A stretch of DNA of 64,000 bases from Asterella californica (lineage: Eukaryota; Streptophyta; Marchantiopsida; Marchantiales; Aytoniaceae). The stretch lies in NCBI GenBank assembly GCA_036924285.1, contig JAYKYS010000009.1:2418001-2482000 (forward strand). The letters are read 5' to 3'. The notes beneath the pieces were generated by a model, which did not search any database, was not told the origin of the DNA, and saw only the letters and a program-made list of their open reading frames with translations. The translations under genes were made by a program, and so were the position numbers. Shown here piece after piece: positions 23,301 through 33,664 of the stretch; position 1 is the first letter of the stretch; every line of letters starts with the position of its first letter.

Positions 23301-26300
23301 AACACTAAATCCACGATTCATGAACCACTGATGCAGGAGAGCTTGAGCAGAGTTAAGATACTGAAGAGCTGCGTCAGAACCTGCGAACTCGCAAATAGCT
23401 TTCACTACACCATTGACTGAAGTCTGGAGCCAACCTGAATTTCCTTTGCAGATCAATATCTCACCATGCTTTATGAAGACATCTCCATCTAAGGACCCAT
23501 AATCCAAGTCACGAGGAAAAGTCATACTATAAAGTTGTTTGCCAGTCCACAGCGGGCCTGTACGAGCAGGACTTTTCACAATCGCAGGAGGTGGCATACC
23601 TGCAGAGCAGAACATGCTCAACTGGCTCATCTCATCTTGGTTCAGGAACGAATGGGAGCGAGTTATCATATGTCCTCCTAGAAGAGTATCTTGAGTAAGA
23701 GAAATCATTGCTTGCCCTCCCTGGGGGCAAACCATTTGTGCTGACACGGACATTAGTTCCCTAAGCTCAGCCATGCTCTCAACAGATTGAGGCACATATA
23801 CATGAAATGCATCGCCGTCAAAGTCTCCATCAAATGGTGCACATATTAGAGGATTGATGGCAAATGTCAACTGATGATGAAGCTTCACCTTCAGTGCAAT
23901 CAGCGAATGCTTATGTAACGATGGAGGCCTATTGGCAAAAACGTAGTCTCCATTTTGAAGGCACCGTGTGAGAACATCCCCAACTTTCACCACATAACTA
24001 GTCCATGCCAAGCATTTTTCTCGTAGGTCAAATAGACGGTTGCACGTCCTAAGTAGCATTGGACCTGGAGGTGAAGCCATCCTTCCACCTTTGATATCAG
24101 AGATAACTTTCTGCCATTTACGAAGGTTCAACCTGTTTACTCTTTCGTCCAAGGTAAGTTGCAGGGCCATCTCGTATGGGATTCCAATCTCCTCGATGGA
24201 GATGTTAGGATCTCCATTAACGATGGTTCTAGCTGAATAGTTGGAGCGCTTCGATAGCACGTGAGTTTTGAGCCATTTTAGCTCAAGACTTCGACCCGTT
24301 TCTTGCTTGTCTGCAGATTCTTGTTTACTATAAGAGCTGAATTCCACCACCTGCATTCGTAGAGCAAACCTACTGGTCACTGCCCAAGCAAAACCTGACT
24401 TGTGAACAGAAATCAAAACAAACTAAACTAAGATGCTGAAAATCAACGGATCAATAACTTCCGAGCTCTCATAAATCTCATACCTTACAGGCCCTGAGAT
24501 GCCTAGCAGCCAGCAGCTGCAATTCGTCCACGTCAAGAACCTCGGTATCGAATGTTCTCTTACCTACACTCGAGGAGGTAATTTGCCTCACTTTGCTAAC
24601 CAGGGCCTCAAGATCCCTGTTTGGACCACCTCTTCCCTGCATGATTTGACATGAAAGCTTAGAAACTGTAGAAATTCCATACAGCGGGGTATGATACTCC
24701 ATTTCATCAGCTAAGTTACTGCTTAGCAAATGCCTGTTCAGGCATATAAATCACCAAAACGTTTTAGAACTATGGAAGTAGCTGATATACCAGAATGACT
24801 CTGGGCATTAGGGTACTTTTCCAATCGTCCATGATCAGCCGATTGCAATTTGGCGTTACAGGAATCGTGAAAAGAATAAATGCCTCTGGATGAGTGACAA
24901 CTTTATCCATGGTCAATCTGGCATGATCTTCCACTGGTACTTTCCGTAGAATATTAAGGGCCTGCGCACGTCGACCATGTCCTGTCTTCATGAGTGTGAT
25001 AGTCAACATAACCCCATCGACTATCCAATGTAAATCTGTTGACTCCGCTTACTATCGAGGTAAAAGGACAAGTGGACGCTGCTAAACTAGTCACCAACTC
25101 AAAGCTTGCAAAGAAGTATCCTTCACAAAGGATGAAGGAATCTGACCTCAAACGGTAGTAGCAACCTCGACTTCTCCGTTTCTGCTCCAGGGTGTCCACC
25201 GACAAAGTCCCAAAATCCCCCTGGTACATGAGAGCCTCCAGTTTTCTCTTTAACAACCATCTTAATTGTTTCTATCTTCCCGTTTCTTTTCACTTTAGTA
25301 ACAACCCGAAGATTAATTCTCGGAAACTTAGGTCCCAATGCCTTAGGACTTTTCTGCAATCAACAGCAGTCATCGCGGGAGATGATATTAGGACTCTCTT
25401 GCAGTTATGCGCTAAACTAATAAACTGGTTCAGAATAGCAAAGAAACTCAACTTGAGATGGACATATGCAATTATACTTCAGCCAAGATCTTCCTACTTA
25501 CACCACAATATTTGCAGCTATTCTCAGTTGAGCTCTCTTTGATCTCCTCCCTAGGCTCAACTGGAGGAGAGTCCTCTGATTCTTCCCTCGGCTTCACTCG
25601 AACCTGGTAACACACATCTTACCATAGGTTTGCTTATGAGAGCTAGGCAGGGTTTTAGGTAGTTGGTTCGATGATCTTACTGCAATTTGGTCACCTAGAA
25701 GAATACGGCGGATTCCAGCGAAAACGCTAAACAACTTATCCGTAACGTTACGATCGCTTTGACTTGAATACTGAAGATCTTTCATGAGTGAAATGACGGC
25801 ACACTTAACTGAAATTCGTTGATTCACTCCACCTTGCCGTCAGAACATTCAAGAGGGCTGCGGCTGCAAATACTTTCTATGATATCTGAGGCATCTCAAC
25901 CTTAAAGAAGTTGAATATGTGAGTCATGCAAGTACCTCTTCTGCATCTTTCGGTCCTGATTTGTCTGGACCGAAAGTGAAGCCTCGACTAATCCGAAATT
26001 TGGTACCATCCTCTGTGCTCAACCTTCCAGCACCATCATGCCCCATTTCCTTCTGTGTAGGGGGCCCAGGACACACAGGGTCGATACTGTCGTCTATAAG
26101 TTCCTCCTTCACACGCATTAACGGAGGAGGAGGAGGGACTGATTTGGCAACAGACGCTTGCCATAATCCATTTTCAGCAGCATCCAGATGATCATAATCT
26201 TCCTGTAATCACCACAGTTTTCTTATCAACGTTTTTATGCAGTTAGAGGCTCTGAATCTTGTTGATTTCACTGTAGTGTTTACGAAAACAAGAAGACATC

Positions 26301-27473
26301 GATGAATGCAAGTTGAGGACGTCCTGAAAAAAGGTGTGGAAGCTACCCTAAATACAGAGAGCTGAATGTGCATCAGATCTCGCCACCTCGACCCTATGGA
26401 TGCACTCTCATTCTAGCGACAGTAAAAGATAAACTGTGCCGCTCGTTCATACAGAGAAGGCACAGCACAAATTGGTGAGTTGTCTTCACTGGTCCAGATT
26501 ACAGCAGCAAATGCATATTCAGTGAATAAGAATCAAAACTGAAACATGTACGGTGTAAAATGTAATTTCAAGTACCTCTTTAACGCTGGCATCCCCTTCG
26601 AATCTGATTGCATTGAGACATTTGAGGTGGTTACTCCGCTTACAGCTCTTCGGCACTTTCTTGTCAGCCTGTGTCTCATTGAATTTACGCTTACGCGTGT
26701 CTTTCTTTCCCGACCCAGATTCTTCTGAATCACTGTCCCTATTGAGAACTAGACAATTTGGTCGACCCTACAAAAACAGAACGAATTAAAAACTGTCCGA
26801 GCTGAGAAATCCTTAGAGCCGAATCTACAGCGGAAAAATTTATACAGAATAAAACCGACTCTGGAATCTAACCTTCTTTCTCAAAGCTTTCGAACAACCG
26901 AGGCATATTTTCGATAGGAGCTTGACCACCCGTCGCACATGATACGGGTGGTAAATAGCTGACGGCAGTTCGATGTGGCCGAAGTGACCTGAAATTCAAC
27001 ACAGGAGGTGGTACATACAGTTAACTTTGTTTCTCTCTCAAGCACCAAATTTTATCCCATCAACAAGACTGATAAAGAGGAACTGAACTGAACAATATGT
27101 TATACCATCACAAGAGTGTGGTGCATCGCAGACTCCGCGCTTTGTGCCCCCGCATGTTTGACAGACCCTGCTCTCATTTGGAATTCCGAAACGGGCATCG
27201 TACAGGTCCTTTGGCCTTTCAATGGGCCCAGATACGGAGTCTTCTTCGATGATGGACAGTTTCAGCTGAATTGAGAACAGAAAGGGTGGTGGACTTGAGA
27301 ACAGATATCATCGGCTCTGAGCGAACAAGGGAATCGGCAAAAAAAGAGAACTCATACGACTGAATATATATGACGAGATGATTTCCACGGAATAAAGTTC
27401 ACAAGTAAGTACGTACAATGTCATGGCTTCTAAGGACGTCAAATTCGATGCCTGTGATCTTCCCGCGATCCAT
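16626..27473 (-). CDS. NRPD1: RNA polymerase IV largest subunit, NRPD1-like (spliced, ~21 exons)
   Basis: Catalytic largest subunit of the plant-specific nuclear polymerase that makes precursors of silencing siRNAs. Inferred exons (plus coordinates, in transcription order): 27417-27473, 27106-27265, 26873-26988, 26576-26767, 25936-26202, ~25681-25803, 25502-25603, 25147-25353, ~24791-24985, ~24484-24733, 22374-~24350, ~21572-21749, ~21382-21461, 21081-21213, 20725-20931, 18749-19053, 18279-18452, 17878-18093, 17307-17803, 17065-17179, 16626-16748. That gives about 1,890 codons. Pol IV rather than Pol V is favoured because NRPPSLHKHSLIAL and SLTQDTLLGGHMIT resemble NRPD1, and the protein ends right after the DeCL domain with no WG/GW repeats. 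Frames join cleanly at most junctions, but the exon 5/6 and 9/10 junctions do not resolve by eye. One intron holds a ~1-kb insertion. Confidence 0.85.
19359..20366 (-). mobile_element. Probable solo LTR or similar insertion in an NRPD1 intron
   Basis: About 1 kb inside the 1671-bp intron (19054-20724) is bounded by GTAAC at 19354-19358 and GTAAC at 20367-20371, a likely 5-bp target duplication. On the minus strand it starts TGTAATACCC and contains TATATAAGG followed by an AATAAAG string, the promoter/polyadenylation layout of an LTR. Its other end reads TTCCTAT rather than the usual CA, and no coding region is present. A solo LTR is therefore the best but not the only reading. Confidence 0.4.
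22374..24350 (-). CDS. NRPD1: NRPD1-like catalytic exon
   Basis: A single exon of about 659 codons (its start may instead be 24398). In order: IGIPYEMALQLTLDERV; NRPPSLHKHSLIAL; then the active-site loop GDFDGDAFHVYVPQS, whose three Asp bind the catalytic Mg. Pol II has DFDGDE and most Pol IV/V have DFDGDC; Ala here is unusual. Then SLTQDTLLGGHMIT, GFSVGLKDFYV and, at the end, GEPVGALAATAVAEPSYSVK, all in family order. It ends at a GTAAGA donor (22373). Confidence 0.9.
26873..27473 (-). CDS. NRPD1: NRPD1-like exons 1-3: start codon and zinc region
   Basis: Exon 1 (27417-27473) encodes 19 aa beginning MDRGKITGIEFDVL, which matches the first strand of Pol IV/V largest subunits and fixes the start at 27473. 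Exon 2 carries a C-x2-C pair (VCQTCGG) and CDAPHSCDG. Exon 3 carries GHFGHIELPSAIYHP and the second pair (CLGC). This is the clamp zinc site conserved in all RPB1 homologues. Donors GTACGT, GTATAA and GTTAGA and CAG acceptors all keep frame (57 + 160 + 116 bases). Confidence 0.85.
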
Positions 27474-28635
27474 TGTCGCCACATCAAGCCACATCAAAGA
27501 AAGAGGGTCGGGGGAGATTCAGCGTTCGATGAATCTAATGCCCTGCGAAATCAGCTCCTTCGATTCAAGTCGATAACCAATTCAAGTACTCTTCAAAGAC
27601 TCAGAGGATCACTATTGTCGTGTTCCAAGTTTGAATATATAAGATCATCAAGTGTCCCTCTCCGTAGAGCTTAATCTGCTTACCAAACATCCACATTGAT
27701 GAACATAGATGTAGATTCACGAAGCAGGTATAGCTGCCTACCAAACATCATGCCAATGGATTAAATGGTCAATTTAAAAGCAGGTACATCTCTAACCAAC
27801 ATCCATGTAGAGGAATGTGAATGGTTACCCCCTCGGAAAGGTACCCCTGCTTACCAAACATCCCTGTCGACGAATGTCGCCTTCTCACTCAACAACTAGG
27901 TACTGCAGCAGGTCCAGGTTGCTCTGATGTTGACCCAGTGTCAAGATAAGTGACATTCCGTTCAATTTTTCCCACGTGACCCAGATTGCTCTCCCACTTC
28001 TGCTACAAGATGAGGACCAACACAAGTAAATAAACAGAAACTTCCCAAGTTAGCATAATCCCCCTATTCCTCAGAAGAAGTAAAACCGTATCACGAAAAG
28101 GATACTACAACAATTTTCCAAAAATTTCTACAGATTACACATAGCACTCACTCCAGTGAGAACTTTCCGGTCACTTCCTCGCACCAACATGTGTTCGAAC
28201 TCTGTGCTTGACAAAAAAAAATTCAAAGTATCTCATTCTGTCTGTCTTACGTCTTGCTTCCAACTCGGCACCACGCAGGGCGTCGAGACCTCTGTTGCAT
28301 CGACAGCGGCCTAGAGAGCCGTTCAGTAGATAAATTCAAATCAGCCATGAGAAGCATTTCCCGGGCACCGGACGAACAGCATTCACCAAAGACGTTCCGA
28401 CGCTCAGGAGAAAAGTAGTACAGAACAGTAACACGAAGTAACAACCTCTAAACTAGAGAAAACGAGCAAGCCTTCCCTTTGCCCCTCCTTGTCCACCACA
28501 TTTACGACAAACTATGTACCGGGTGTAGCGTGGTACAGTCTACAGTACACCCTGAAATATGTCTTCGGGAACGGCATCACTCCCTTTTCACCCGCAGTGT
28601 TGTCATAAATCCTGATTCTTGTACTTTCTCCCACT
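27474..28635. other. Upstream region of the NRPD1-like gene
   Basis: Presumed promoter and 5' UTR of the minus-strand gene. It holds the 58-bp repeat array (27677-27905). No clear TATA box is placed. Open frames (for example 28247-28444 minus) show no family features. Confidence 0.4.
27677..27905. repeat. Four-copy degenerate ~58-bp repeat
   Basis: The words TGCTTACCAAACATCC and GATGAATGT recur at about 27677, 27735, 27790 and 27848, with a period of 55-58 bases. The copies are diverged. The array lies 200-430 bases upstream of the polymerase start codon. Confidence 0.65.
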
Positions 28636-30667
28636 TTACGGCGAACAAATTGTGCAGCTTTGATTGCTCCAGTGCTTTGGTTCCTCGGACTTACTTTTCA
28701 CTTCCCTTTTCATCATTTTCCTGTCCTTTGGGTGCACCTTCCGCTTCTCGTCCTTCCCTTTCAACGCTGCTGCAGCTGCCCCGAGTACTGTATATTCTAT
28801 CGACAACAGTGCAACAACTGTATTGATGTAAGCAGAGCATCTTGCATCGATGTGAGTTGTCTGTCTAGTCAAATTTGTCGAGTCAAGTTCGTCTGTCACC
28901 TTTCCGTATTACCTACAACCAAATCCTCCATTTCATCTTCCTTGTCGACGTTGGCGTTAGATTTGTATCCCTGCCGCCGCTTCCTTGACCTTTCCTTCGC
29001 TCGTTGGTTGGTGGGCCTCGTTCCGTCGCCACGTGGTATCCGGAGGCTCGTTTCAACCGAGACTGGTGATTGTTCCTTGATCGTACTCGTTCTCAGGCAC
29101 GAGCTTTTTTACGCCAAGCTCACTCCATTGCACATGCTAAAACGACGACCCGAACGAGACTTACTGGCTTCATGAGCGCCTAAGGCTGGAATTGTCTTCA
29201 CCGCCCACAGTACTCGCAAAGACAACCCCACATACTACCAAGCGCGTTTGATACTTTTTATAGTACACTGCTGCCCTTGGCTCCTTCAAACTTACCTGTG
29301 GATCTCCTGAGAATTCCGAAACATGTTCTCGACGTGATCCAAGCAAAACGATGACCTGCTTGCCCACATCACGGAAAATACGTGATCATTTCAAAGATTT
29401 CTCTTCTTACTACCGTGTAACGATTCTTACCATTTACCGGCAGCCCCTGCTCCCACATTTTCTCAGCTAAGTTTGCGTCAAGAACAACAACTTGCTCCGT
29501 TATGAATGTCACAAAGAGGTGATATGGTACACGGGCACTTGGTACTGGACGGGCATTTCTTCGAAGTGTCCTGAAAGCTACGAGGTATACATCCGGTAGA
29601 CTGCATGACTACGACCGCATCCCGAAGAAAGGGTTGACTATTCTTGTTTTGAAACACAAACGCCGAGAGAGTACACGCATGCTTATGAACGGTTTATAAA
29701 TGTGTCATTCTGAAGTCTCAGAAATGCCAAATTCTCTAACAAATCAATTGCGTCAACACACTACGCGTTTCGAACCACTGGATATTATGGTGTTTACACG
29801 AGAAATCTAAGCGTCATCTCACAAACTTCAGGTCGTCCAAGACGGAAGCAATTCCATCAAGAAAAATCACATGAGAAAATCATAATTCTCGGTTCCGGGC
29901 AATGTTACCGGGATTATGGCATCTAAAACGTAGTATGTGGATACTGCTAATTCCAGATCTCGACCAATTCGATGTTCGTAGTAAATTCCCTGAGAGAAAA
30001 ACAGGGCTATGAGAGTGGATGGTTGATTGTAGTAATCGAGCCATGGGAAGTCACTTCTTCAGGATATGGTAAAATAGACGACAGTAGATAACAGCAATGA
30101 ACACCACTACATCCTTGTATCTTTATGTTTATCCCAGAACTGAATTAGACTTTCTTGAATACTTCCGGTATCAATAAATATTTTTAGATTTTAGATCATG
30201 AAAAGAAATACAATCCATAATGATCGTGACTTAATCGACGTTTCTGTGGTACCTTGGGGTCGAAAGTTAGATGGTTCGGCAAGGTGGTAAGGATGACGTC
30301 CAACGGGAGAGAAAACTTGATGTCCGTATACGCGTCCAAACTCAAGGTAGGTGGTCTCGGACGCAGACAGGACAGAGAAAACCAGAAGTTGAGAAGATCT
30401 GAACGGTAGAAAAAGTCGTCGATGCCTTCTCCTTGAAGGTGCACTGGAAGTACAATGTCATATGTTACGACGCACTGCTCCTATAATGGGGTGTCCAACA
30501 GAGAAGAATTTGAATGTCATATACTAAATCTTCAAGGAGGACATTCCATGCTGCTCCTATCACGCTCTTATGTCGTGTAGCCTCGTCTAGACATCCTTCT
30601 TCATTAGATTCCTCATTGGTTTTGTCGGTGTCTGACTTCTTCCTTCGCTTGACGTGGAAAGCACATG
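28636..30667 (-). CDS. Candidate spliced gene, function not recognised
   Basis: Several stretches have splice-like ends and protein-like frames. 30525-30667 (CAG acceptor, GTATATG donor) is Lys/Glu-rich (KRRKKSDTDKTNEES). 29909-29989 encodes 27 aa (YYEHRIGRDLELAVSTYYVL) between CAG and GTAACA. 29431-29570 reads VPYHLFVTFITEQVVVLDA and ends at GTAAGA. A basic tail (about 28700-29060) contains KGKDEKRKVHPKDRK before GTAAGT. The exons cannot all be joined in one frame by eye, and 30196-30440 is open in more than one frame. The 5' part would run into the LTR relic at 30714, so the gene may be broken. I do not recognise the family. A basic nuclear protein is a guess from composition only. Confidence 0.25.
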
Positions 30668-30713
30668 CTGCAAAAACGTCAAGGACGGAGCGTAAATTTA
30701 GTCATGGAGTAAA

Positions 30714-31400
30714 ATGTAATGACCTTTATGTTATACATAAGAAGTTTGTTTATTAGTAAGATGTTTAATTTACTAAATGTGATGAATGTTTATTTGCTAC
30801 CCAAGTACTTTAAGGAGGTATCAAGTTATTCATGATTAGCTAAAGTTAGTTATAATTAAACTTAGCTGTACTTGTGAACAAAATTCAGATATTTCCTAAT
30901 AGTGAGCACCACTATCTTTTCATCTTGTTTAAAAGATAGAAAGGAGGTGGAAAATGTTCTTTTTTTCTTTTTTTACTTGATATTAGTGGTAGGACTTAAG
31001 TTATTGACTTTGTGGACATTAAAAACAAGAAGAGATTTCACATGTCACATTTTTAGTGGATCTTAGTGTAGAGGGGGTGGAAATTTGAGATTCTTTGAGA
31101 ATATTCTAAAATTATTCTAGAAGTTGTTGACTTTCAAAGGATAAGTCCATGTGAAAAGATAAGAAGCTATTATGATTAGTTGTTTTACCCTAGATAATAT
31201 CTTATTAAAACTTGGTAAAAATAGTCATGTCTGAGTTACCGAATAGTACCAAAGAAAAAACCTAGAATGTATAAACAGAAGAGTAGAGAAGAGCTTCTCA
31301 TCCTTGTTTTCACATCGTCATAATGACATTTGAGCAATATAGAGAGAGTGTGAGATTTCAGAACTTGAGAACTTGAGAGACGTCGTGACTGAACTTAGCA
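30714..31400 (+). mobile_element. LTR-like relic, family shared with 61.4 kb
   Basis: Many blocks align in the same order with 61449-61860: GACTTTGTGGA.ATTAAAAAC, AGAAGAGATTTCACATGTCAC, AAGTTGT.GACTTT, CCATGTGAAAAGA, AATGTATA.A.AGA, GTAGAGAAGAGCT.CTCATCC. It begins TGTAATGACCT. The two copies share orientation but have different neighbours, so they are probably LTRs of two old insertions rather than one pair. Confidence 0.55.
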
Positions 31401-31689
31401 TTTTTCCCTCCAAGTTAATGGTGTGCTTCCATCAAAACCATCAGAGGTGACCCTTGAGTGAAAGACAAGCCCGACACATTACAGACTGATCGATGATTAT
31501 CATGGATATTGTGAGATCGAGGAGTATAGTTGATCGATAGGACCACGAGAGGATTTACATAGCTAGAAGGGGATGCATGGTTTTTTGGTGTTTGTGAGGA
31601 GGATGGATTGGAGGAACTTTTGCGAAAGATCACGTTTAATATGGATAAGGTCGTGTAGACTCATTCAAGGGAGGTCTCAGAATCATTCT

Positions 31690-32060
31690 GAGCACTTGAG
31701 GTTCGAGTTGAGACGAAGTACAAGACAATGGATAAGAAGATAAAGCGAGTTGTTGATCTTTTGTCGGATGACGTTAACCAATAGATGATCGAGCTTCAAG
31801 GGAAAAGAGTTTGAGATTTCTTGCAATGATAAGGCATAAGTTCACGGACGAGACTCTTGAAGAAATGAAGATTGGATCTGAGATCAATTTCAATACCACG
31901 AGCTCACTTACCGAAACTGTTGGAGTTGATGAAGGAGGAGATGCAGATGAAGATCTTTGGGTCGTCGTTTGTATTGTATTCAAGCAAATGGTTTATGGTG
32001 TCTAGGAAGAATGAGTTTGTCGTGATTCTCAATCTCCAGATCAGGCGCAGACGCGAACAA
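31690..32060 (+). pseudogene. Ty3/gypsy pol relic (element 2 family)
   Basis: Broken pieces align with the pol ORF of element 2 (51775-55263). EVRVETKYKTMDKKIK matches its N-terminal region, HKFTDETLEEMKIGS follows, then after an internal deletion IPRAHLPKLLELMKEEMQMK matches the start of its reverse transcriptase. Stops and frame changes separate the pieces. This is an old member of the same family on the plus strand. Confidence 0.75.
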
Positions 32061-33228
32061 CAGAACCCTAGTGGACTTACGATAGGTTGTGAACGCTAAG
32101 AGTAGGACTTAACGGTTTGGTCCAGAAGTTGAGAATAAATGAACCCTAAGTGGTTCTCTGAACCAAGGTTGGAACATTGAGATAGGACATGAGGGCCTAC
32201 CCAAAGACAATCACAGACGAACGCTGACATGAGGAGACAAGTCTAGAAATGGACCAAATGAAAATGTCTAAAAATGGACCAGCGATATGCAAAACTCCTC
32301 GAACTGTCATCCGAATTGAGAATTATGACCGATCTCGTGATCGAGATGTGGTACAATTTTCAGAGACCAAAGAGGAGGACGGGGCAGTCGATCTTCAGAA
32401 GTATATATGAGGAGAGCTCGATGCCTAGGTGGGCCAAGACGAGTCACCCGACCTCAGGGTTCGACCGACGGACTCTGGGACAATAAGGTGTTGGTTGGAC
32501 TAGTACCAAAGCGTGTTCTGGTCTAGACTTGGATGTCTATACTTAGGAACGACCAAGGGTTGGGGCAAGACTAGAGAACAAGACGGCGGATCAGATCATC
32601 ATTCGGGGAGCCTGGATCCAGATGGACATCACAGACGGTTGGACCGCTAGGTATGCTGGAGGCATCGTTTAGGATCTTGGACTTTATGGGAAGTCCGTCT
32701 TAAGTCATGTGATGACTTGCTCATGTTTTAAGACCAACGTAGTTGGGTCTAGATCGAGACTTAGGGAATGTTGAGCTTGAGAGTTAAGGAGACGGGCCGG
32801 CTCCGATCTGGAACAAATGGGTACAAAGGTAAGTGGTGCATGAACGCTAACATGTGATTGTGATTTGTAGGTTAACGTTGTGAGTTTTGTGACCAACTGA
32901 GCAAGAGCTTTCGCTGACGTAATAAGACAGTAGGTGCGTGAAAAGTGATATCAGAGCTAATTCTTCGGTGAACGCGAGAACTTGAGATAGCGGCTGAAGA
33001 TTAGAAGCTTTAGGAGAGATGTGAGATACGAAATGAATCAACGCTTCTAGGTGAACATTTGGAGTAATGGTCGACGTGGGACAGAGTTCCAAGAGGAAGA
33101 TCAAGAAATGAGTGGCGGATGACACTAGGATCAGATCGACTCGAGCTAGTCTTGAGGCATAGTAAGAGGATGATAAATGACAATCTTCGTCTCAATGTCA
33201 AAGAAGTCTAGTACTAGTTGCGACACCA
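32061..33228. other. Degenerate retroelement-like spacer
   Basis: No intact frame. It lies between a pol relic and a gag relic of the same orientation and is probably decayed transposon DNA, but I cannot align it to the intact elements by eye. Confidence 0.35.
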
Positions 33229-33660
33229 GTGCAACAAGATGGAGCTTTGTCAACTGTGCTCAACGATTCAAGGACGGGAAGTCAAGGAGCTTTGTATGCA
33301 GAACTCATCAAGATGATGAAGATAATGCAAGAGAATATGATCTTTAGGGATAAACGTATAGTTGAGCTTGAGACAAGCCAAGGGAGTTCTTTGTCTACCA
33401 GGAGCTTTGTAAGACAAATTCGTCGACCCCGTTTTCAAGTATAAGACGGGCTCGCAAGGTTAAAGATTTCTTAACTGAGTTGGACATATACTTTGAGGCG
33501 CAATAGACTAAGGAGTCATACAAGGTGAGAGCGGCAGTTACGTTCCTGAAGGATCATGCGCTTTTTTGGTGGATTGCATACAAAGATGAGCATGCCTTGA
33601 CCGTCTCCGCGCTTGGTTGGAAAGAATTAAAGGAGTTGCTCGTGAGACATTCTCTTCAAA
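33229..33660 (+). pseudogene. Gag-like retrotransposon relic
   Basis: The frames read ALYAELIKMMKIMQENMIFR and, after frame breaks, KVKDFLTELDIYFEA and YKVRAAVTFLKDHALFWW. The last is the typical capsid signature of plant Ty3/gypsy Gag (hydrophobic helix ending in WW). In-frame stops and a frame shift show that it is dead. It ends where the minus-strand integrase relic starts (about 33665). Confidence 0.55.
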
Positions 33661-33664
33661 GTAT

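Noticed and set aside
28479..29175. Plus-strand frames of 115 and 171 codons
   Set aside because: Cys/Leu/Ser-rich with no family features. They are antisense to better minus-strand exon candidates.
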